This document shows positions 22,201-31,200 of a stretch of 64,000 nucleotides of DNA, piece after piece. A program made the position numbers and the translations under genes. The stretch is taken from NCBI GenBank assembly GCA_037893245.1, contig JBAIAA010000445.1, positions 496,001-560,000 on the forward strand, in the 5' to 3' direction. The notes beneath the pieces are model-generated. The model was not told the origin of the DNA, ran no database searches, and was given only the letters and a program-made list of their open reading frames with translations. This stretch comes from Crossaster papposus. Taxonomy: Eukaryota; Echinodermata; Asteroidea; Velatida; Solasteridae. The stretch's first letter is position 1. The number at the start of each line of letters is the position of its first letter.

Positions 22201-25200
22201 ATTTCCAAACCAAGACTATTCCTTAACCAGTTCGCGCAAGAGGACGTATATACACGCAATTTTTTTCCCAGATTCAAAACGGATGACGCATAAACAAGTC
22301 ACAAGCAAGGCTAGGAAATGTCTGTTGGCATCAAGCAAGGCCGGAAATGCGTGGGTGTGCTTCCCGGTACCATCGGCCTGAACCCGCCTCGGATCAAGTT
22401 TCGTTAGAAATAATCACACGCCTCGGCTAAGGCATTCGTTGAACCGACTGGATAAAATTCTTATCAACTTTTTGTGGAAACATTAAAAGTCTCACATTCA
22501 ATTTCGTCCGTAATTTTTTTTTACACGCTTTTACCAAACCATTTTATTAATTTACTATTCAATTTTGAAGTTTGGTCACTCAGAATAAACATTAGATTGA
22601 GAATATTCGTCATTGCAGATCAAATTCGTCTCAGCTGTTGCTTAGACAACTTTGATCTGTGACGACAAATATTTTCGACCTGGTGTTTAAAGGGGCACTA
22701 TGTCCTTGAATTGCCCAATTGGGCTACAAAACGCGTTATGAACGAAAAGTTTCCCCCAGATTCAAAACGGAAGACGCATAAACACGCCAGGAGCAACGTC
22801 GGAAATGTCTGTCAGCAGCGAGCAAGGCCCAGAAATGCGTGGGTGTGCTTCCCGGCACTATCGGCCTGAACCCGCCTCGGATCGAGTTTCGTTAAAAATA
22901 ATCCCGCCCCTCAGGTCGGTGATGTTAAAATAATCCTGGCGCAAATTGGTTAAGAACCCCATGTCCCAGTGGTTACGCTGTTTGACTCATATTCAATGGT
23001 GCGTGGGTTCGAACCCTGCTACATGTAGGAACATGTTGTTTGTGCCCTTGGACGCAACTGTTACCTGCTATCGTCCCGGTACGCCACTCCTCCAGACACC
23101 TCCTCCACCGTGTTAGGAGACTGCGGAAGGGACGTCCCAAGATCAGACGATTTGTCTTCGTCACGGAGTTCATCAATCCTGTTGGAATGCTCAGCCCTGA
23201 CCAAAACAAATGGAAAAAAAGTCTCTGAAGAAGATCTTGTTAAGATCGAAATATTAGGCCCTCTTAACTTATTTGATTTGGAAAAAAAGTATAGAAGACC
23301 ATTTGTGACCTGGCACCACGAAATGGGTGGAAAATAACAAATTGACATTATTACATTTCTAGAAGAAAGAAGTCTTATGCTTTCAAATGATGTATTGTGT
23401 GTTGCTGTACATGTAGCTTATTCCTAGCTGCCGATATACTCTTTTGAACTGGCTGAAGTCATGCTCCTTTGTTTTGAGAAAACGGAGTTCAAAGTCCGTG
23501 AACCGTGCCAACTATACTGTCAATCAGTGCAACTCAGCCACCAAAAAAAAAAAAATTAAATTGAGTTGTAAAATGTTGGCTATAAAATGATGTACCATTT
23601 ACGGTACATATGTACCCTTACCCTATCTCCCCTGGTGGAAGGATTTAGTGATAAAACCCTGACAACCTAATTATGAGATAAACAGCTTCGAAGCTCAGAA
23701 AAGCGTATTATTTCCATACCCAATTGTTTCCCAAAATCGACAAAAAACTGACTTCTGCGTGACGGATTATGTTCAAATTTGCAGAGATTGTAGATTATTA
23801 GTTTGAGATTCTACTCAAAACCTCAAAATGATAAAATCCACCCCAAAATGACTTGACGAATACAACAAACTGTGCGACTTTGTCCGGGTTTCGTTGAACA
23901 GGTCAAATATTTTTTTTTTTTATTGACCAAAATAGTTCTAGAAATAATTTTAATATTGTTGTTAAGTTGAGACAACCTTTTGACTCACTCTGTACGTACC
24001 GCATCTGCAACTTCGCAATTTTATGGGGAATTACCAGGGATGTAGTCGAGTCCACCACAAGTCCCTGCAAGTCCCTGTAAGTCCCTGCAAGTCCCTGCAA
24101 GTCCCTGTAAGTCCCTGCAAGTCCCTGCAAGTCCACCACAAGTCCTCCAGTTCCAATTCAAATCACAAGCTATTCAAATGAGCTTTGACAAAAGCATTCC
24201 TTTGTCACTGTTCATCTAGTTACTTGTGACTGCCCCAATGAAAGGACTTTTGACTGGCTTGCAGGGAATTACCGACGAGTTTGCTCACCTTTCTGGGAAG
24301 TAGAGGGCATAGACCTCGGGATCAATCTCCTCCGAGGCCAAGTCTTGCAAGTACATGCCCTGCTCTACGCCCTGACTATGCTGAATATTCCTAAAGACGT
24401 TGAGTTTACTCCACACAGACTTCTTATCGTCCGTCTTTTGTTGGCTCTCGAGATCCGCCGACTCGCCTTCGACCACCGCCTCTACATCCTTTGGAGATTC
24501 GTCTTCGTTGCCTTTCACGTTTCGCAGCGACTGCGTGAACAGATTACGAAGGTCGGGCATTAGAACTCGACCACTGGTTATCGATGTTACGCAACAGTCA
24601 ATGCATGACCAACCTTAACCCTCATGGGTATTTTGGCTATATACCCTGCCAGACGCAGCAACATGCAGCAGTTGTCAAAGTGACAACCCTGCCCAGTGCA
24701 GCAAGATCCATCAGGTTAAAAATTATCAAGGTCAAACTGCCTCAGAGTCTGCGGTAACCCAACACAGCAGGATCCATCTCAGTAGATTTAGACTGTGGTG
24801 GTTATGCACTGGTGTTGACAGCCGAATGCATCAGAAGTGCACCAGACTTTTTTTTTACCTGATGCACTGTGCTGCATCTGGCAGGGTTAGGGTTAAAGGG
24901 ACAATTATTCATGTCGCCGCAGCGTCCAAACTATTTTGAAAAAAAAAAATCCTTTTCGAATTTCTCACCGCTCGCACATCGTCGTACGTGGCAGCCATGT
25001 TTTAGTATTAGTATGGCCTTATGGGATACTCCTCATAACCGGCTTGGCAGTTCAGTTACTTACGGTACGCCAGGCCCGAGTAAGCGCGAGAAGTCACGTG
25101 TGCGCCAAATCGAACGGTGTCGCGCTTACTCAATTAAGCGCGGAGGAAGTAATCAAAATTGATGAACAAAATTGATAAGACATGCGTTAGTATAAAAGTA

Positions 25201-28200
25201 GAGGTTAAAAGTTACTGTGCAGCACAGAAAACATGCAGAATGCAAATAGCAGAATGTGGTTCAAGAAAAAAACTCTCAAAAAGCAATTAACACTAAAGCA
25301 TAATTCAGGATTAGTCAGGCATAAACACCGAATACTGAATGAACAGGGTAAGAAATAACAATATATACGACATATTTCACAATAAACAATACAAATTGAA
25401 CAAATTTATTATTTGATCAATTAATTCCAAAGATATACCACAGAAAAGTTGACAGTTCTCTAAATAGATATCAATAGGAGGGCGCCATTTGTTCATAAGT
25501 CTTTTGTGATTTACCCATTTAACCAAATAGTGCCTCATTTATGTCAGCCATACCAGTACATAATGAACTAATAAAACATGCCAGTTCGAGCCGGGATTAT
25601 CTATACATGTGGCTATAAAGGACCGTATCCCACCACCTTAAAGCCAATTTGTACATAAACATGTACATGTACGGTACATTACATCATTTTGAATTTCCCA
25701 TACATGTAGCTATTCAGTGTTAAAGGTACCGGGGGTAGCATACACTATTTGCAGATATCAACAAATTTTACTACCAAATTATTAGGAAATATCTTACTTA
25801 TTTGAAAGCAAATAATGATTGTAGGCATCCAGCAAAATGATTGCGCTAGATATCTTGTATTTGTTCCGAACAATTAAATTTTACAAAAAAACAAAAAAAC
25901 AAAAAAACAAAACAAACGAAGAACATGTACGTATACCACTGCCCGACGCGATTAAAAACAAATGCTGTTTTCCATGCTTTCCAGCCTTCATGATTGTAAA
26001 ACTTTGGACAGGTCAGTTAAATGATATTTACTATAAAATACAACCCCCAAATCCACCTACATTGTACATGTATTCATGATAATTCCAAGCAATCACCAAT
26101 GGTGTATCCTACCGGTACCTTTAACTTTCAAATGCAATGTAGTGCCATTGGCAACAGCCCAATAAAAAAAAAAAACATGCACAGCTGAGAAAAATCCAGT
26201 TTGTTCGAAATGTGAACTGATCATCGAACTGCCTGAACCTATGACATCTGACCTCCTTGACCTATGTCATCTGACACCCCTGGTGACTCTGCACATTTTT
26301 ACATCAACAAATTGAAATGAGCATTCTCTGACAGAAAATAAACTTCAAACAGTTTAGAATTAGAAAAGTGAGACAAAAACCTGTATACGTATAAAAACAT
26401 GTTCACAACGCATGCATCAAAAGGCAGAAAGAGGGTTTAACACATCTAGTGAGAGGGGTGGGGGGAGGGGGAGCTTAAAAGAGGGGTAAATTTGAAGACA
26501 AACCGGGTACCTCAAACATTTCATCATCTGCACCAGACAAAGACCGTCGAGACAATCGGCGCTGAAGTGGGAGAAAACAAGTTAGGTTGGGCAAAACAAT
26601 TAATGAAGAAATTAATCCACTCGGCTGATAATGATTATAGCATTATTTGCGAGGATTTCCCACATACCAGCAAATAAGCCTGCAATGGTTACACGGTTAC
26701 ATTTTTCCTGTTCGGTAATTTTTTTTTTTTTTTTAATGTTAGTTACGGTTAACCGTTAACCGTATCCGCAAAACAACGGTTACACGGTTAATTTAATAAC
26801 CGGAAACTTGCAGCCTTACTAGCAAATCATACTGCAATCAAGAAGCTAGTTCGATATTTCAACTTGGCCGTCATTTGGCGAACGCAACCACAAACTGTTT
26901 CGGTCGTCCAAGTTTTTTCGATTTTGTTTGGATACTGTGCAAGTGTAGCCTTAAAATCAAGTCGCCACCAAAAATTAACCAGTGCTGAGCCACCATGCCC
27001 GCTGCCGTCAGCTCTGGTTCATTTCGGTGGCGCCTGGACGGACAAAGACAAAAGTGTCTAACGACTTGATTTCAAGTCTACACTTGCACAGTATCCAAAC
27101 AAAATCGAAAAAAAACTTGTTCCCATGGTCAATTTGACCACTCTTGCTAAATTATTTATAACTCTGTTTAACATTGTCAGATTTGGACGTTTAATGTCTC
27201 ATTTTAAAGTGGAAACCAGTATCTTTGAAACCATAACTATATTATCAATGTTTAGTTACACATTCTACGTGTGGTATTCCGTTATATTTGGTGGCATTTT
27301 TTTTTAGACACTGTTTTTCAAAAACATACTTATGAAAATTGTAGTGAAAATAAATTAATGTATTGCAAAGAGAAAAGAGAATTACAAACGTATGTACTGT
27401 AGTCTTTCGAGTGTTTCGTCTGCTACTCAAGTTTCTTGTAACGTTCGGCTGAACAAACAACTTTCGGTCATTCGTTTTCGTGCCTTGAACACTATTTGTT
27501 TACGGTCAAAGCTACGGTATGATGTCAGAATCAGCTCTTGAATGAGGACAGCCAAAACGCGACCCAGCGCATGTGTACAATTATATGGGTCACAGGTCAT
27601 TTGGGATCGCTTGACACCACATGTTACTTAGGCCATGTTCGAATTGTTGGCTTTGGCTGCGACTTCGGCCGTTGCTATGCTGTTGCTATGGGCGGTCATT
27701 GTTTGCTCTTAGCAACAGCATAGCAACGGCCGAAGTCACAGCCAAAGCCAGCAATTCGGACACGGCCTTAAAGCCAAATAAAAACTTGGCTCACCCGCGA
27801 TTAAAAATCTAAATTCATGTGGGTTGATCATGTATGCACCATACACATCACACCCTAGCCTTCCCATTAGAAAAAATATATATTTCCACACCATGTACAC
27901 AGTGATGCTTAGGCCTAAAATACGATCTTAACATTTTATTATCTTTTTGATTTTTTGATTTTATTTGTTTTCTCAAAAAGATAATTATATTTATATTTTT
28001 TTTCTCAAAAAAGCAAAAAAGCAAAAAAAAAGAAGCGGCCTCAAAAAAGGAAGCGGGCGGTGACGCTAAACATGTTTTTTGTTTTTTTTGGCCTAAAGTC
28101 AAAATGTGCATTCGCGTAACATCGTGTGACATGACGTCAGCGGATTTGTCCCTAATAACCAATAACCTGGACTACTAGATTGAAATACCGAACTATACCA

Positions 28201-31200
28201 GGGTAGCTTATAGTTATTGTAATTCTTTACAGGTTCACCTTTTTTCCCAGAAAAATATTAAAGCAATTTTAGAATACCATCATGTTATGAGGAGAAAGAA
28301 AAGGCAAATTAGGAGTTTAACATTGCTGGAAATGTTTAGTTCAGTAAAAATCAAATCTAGTAAAAAGATTGAGCGAGGAAGAACTGAAAGTTGAAAAGAA
28401 TTATTGACCAAGAACACCACTGTTTTATCTATCTACTCTCTACCAACTACAGGTATAAGCTATTAGCGAGTTGGTTGAGGAAGCCGTTTTGTATAGTTCT
28501 TTATAGTTCTTAAATGTATAATGAGTTGCCATTGCTCTTTCTTATGAATATATGACGCACCACCCAGCTCCTGAAAATAATTTAAAATTGCAAACCGCTA
28601 CACCAGTTAGTATCAAGGGTTTCCAACATTTCCTATCTCTAGGTGTGCATACCTTGCCAAAAATTACTATAAACGTTACTTCTCTTGATCATTTGATACC
28701 AGTGCCCATTTTTTTAGATAAAGGCAGATGGCCTATATAAAAATCCGATGTACACATGTAAACAGGGACACGGAAAAACACTAGACCAAAATTCGACAGA
28801 ATCCCTGAGAAAGCACAACCCTATCGCCACCAACCTGGTTACAGTCACGATAAGAGTATGGTTCACTTACCCCGGGAAGCTCCCCCCAGTTCCATTCAAT
28901 CTTGTCGGTGCTGCTGCTAGACCGGATGTGACCTGTCGACTTGGTACGACGCCGTTCTACCCTTGCCAACTCGAGCTCCGTGTCGCTCTTTGGTGTGGGA
29001 GGACGTGTACTAACGGGGCTACAATTGTCAGTTATTGTACAAAATTTGTTAAAAACACCCAAATACGGTACCTGTACCAATAGACCGATTGCGCCCTCTA
29101 AGTCACGTGACCTATAGTGGGTATCGAACATCAACAAACATGGCGTTCTCCATAGCAAAGTGCCGCTGTTGCAAAGTACCGGTACATGATGATTGTTGCA
29201 TTTGTTTCTTCGATTGAGGCTTTTCTTTCTCAAAATCTCTGAAGAATATTCCGGAGTTTGTACCCGAGACCTTACCGGAATGCCGGAAATAAAGCCAGTA
29301 AGGACAGTTCCAGAAAGTCTTAGAAATTCTACAAGGAACGTTATGTTCACGATGTGATACTGGCACGGAACGTTGGGACCGGCACTAGCACTACCGATTT
29401 CGAGAAAGAAAAGCCTTGATCCAAGAAACAAATGCAACAATCATCATGTACTTTGCAACAGCGGCACTTTGCTATGGAGGACGCCATGTTTATTGATGTT
29501 TGATACCCACTATAGGTCAGAGGCGCAATCGGTCTATTCTGAAGGTTTTTTCACTGCCATGTTTGTTACACATACATGTACATGTACTTGGTGATAGTTG
29601 GTAAGAACAAATTACTTTCTTTCAATTTTATGCAATCATTATGAACCCCAACCATCCCAAATCCTCCAAAATCCCTTTTGCAAATTGCTGGATTTTGCAG
29701 GATTGAGGTCACTTGGAAGTTAATGCATCAGAGGAATTTGCAGGATTGAGGGCGTTTGGGGTTTTGCCACTGGAGGATATTGATAATGCAGGATCCAAAA
29801 CTAATGCTGGATAATTTGGCAGGATTGAGGTTACTTGGGTGATTTTGGAGAATTGAGGTAATACTTTGGTTTATGTACCGCGGGAGCACCTTGTGTTACT
29901 GCGACAGTGTGGGACACTTCAAGCCAAAGCGGGAGACGGTTTACGAAAATGAAATTACACGGTACGGCCATACATGGTGACAGTTAACTGATGGGCTCGA
30001 TGTCTACGAAAGACAAAAGATAAATCATCCCTTAATTATTGAATGTTTATTACCTTTTTTAATGCATGGCAGTTCACTACAGTATACCGCTAATTTTGGT
30101 TGGCTAAAACCGCAGAATCTATTGTTATTTAAATTGAAATGTGCATCGGGAGCGGGAGTTTCAAGCTTCTCACGTTACTGTGGAACAGTTCACCAGCTTC
30201 CTTTTCAAGCGAGAGCCGATAAAAGAAGGGCTATAAAATATGATCGACTCCCAGTAAATGAACTGCGAGTATTACGCCTGTCCACCGAGCCACTAAACTT
30301 TTCTCTCTTACCTAAATATCGCTGGAGTTAAGTCTCCATCGGAGAGCGGATGTTGAGGTATCTGGACTTTCAACATCTCCTGGTGCACCTCATCCCACAG
30401 TTCACTCTGTGCCTTGGCGAGCGGCTTAAAGGTCCTCCCAGAAGGCCCTTCCTCCTCAGAGACATCCTCCATCTGAAAGATGGCGTCGTCGGTGTCCGAG
30501 TGCTGCGAAGACGAGGTGCTGGACTCCGAGAGGTTCATGAGCCGGCGGCTGAGAGAGGCCTCCTCTGGGAAGCCTCCAGAAGACGCCTTCTTAGTACGTG
30601 CGGGTTTCGTCCCGCTGCTCCGCCGCTTCCGCTTCTTGATCATCCTCCCGGGCCGGCTGGATTTTGTCTCGTTCTCGATCATTATCAGGGTTTCCTTAGC
30701 CGTGGGCGAGGCAGCAGACGTGGCGTCGCTCTTCTGAAATTCGTCCTCAGATTCGTTCTCGTCAGACGGCTTGATAGCACCGGTGAATTGGAGTTTCTTC
30801 TTTTTCTTGCCGCGACTGATCTCGGTCTCAACTGTGATGGCTACGGGCTCGTCATTGGCCAAGTCCTGGATGTTGACGATCGTGCTTCCAGGCTCGGGCT
30901 CCTTCATGGCTTCCAGGCCGCGATCAAGGTTCTCTTTCATCTCTTTCTTCTCTAATGTCTCAGTCGAGCTGGTTCCCTTACTGCTATATGACATGCCCCT
31001 CCCCAGACTGGTGTCTGACTCCTTGCTACTTTCCGTTTCGCTGCGGACATGGCTCGCCTCAGCGTGGAGCTTTTTCATGCCTTCTTCCATGAGGTCGATT
31101 GTGGAAAGCAACGGCGAGGAGCACAAGTGGGCCGGGACTTTGTCCTTTAAAAATAATATAAAACAGAGCATTAACTCTAACCCCTTTTTTGGCATGGGTA

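Noticed and set aside
26492-26677. 61-codon plus-strand frame ([18 protein letters not shown]...)
   Set aside because: More protein-like composition than its neighbours, but no recognisable family, no splice context and no promoter; not supported.
27848-28162. 104-codon minus-strand frame in lipin intron 4
   Set aside because: Low-complexity Phe/Lys/Ile translation of A/T runs; wrong phase for lipin and no matching splice sites.
28781-29440. 219-codon minus-strand frame taken as one exon
   Set aside because: Only 28871-29018 is lipin coding sequence with matching splice sites; the upstream part translates a foldback element.
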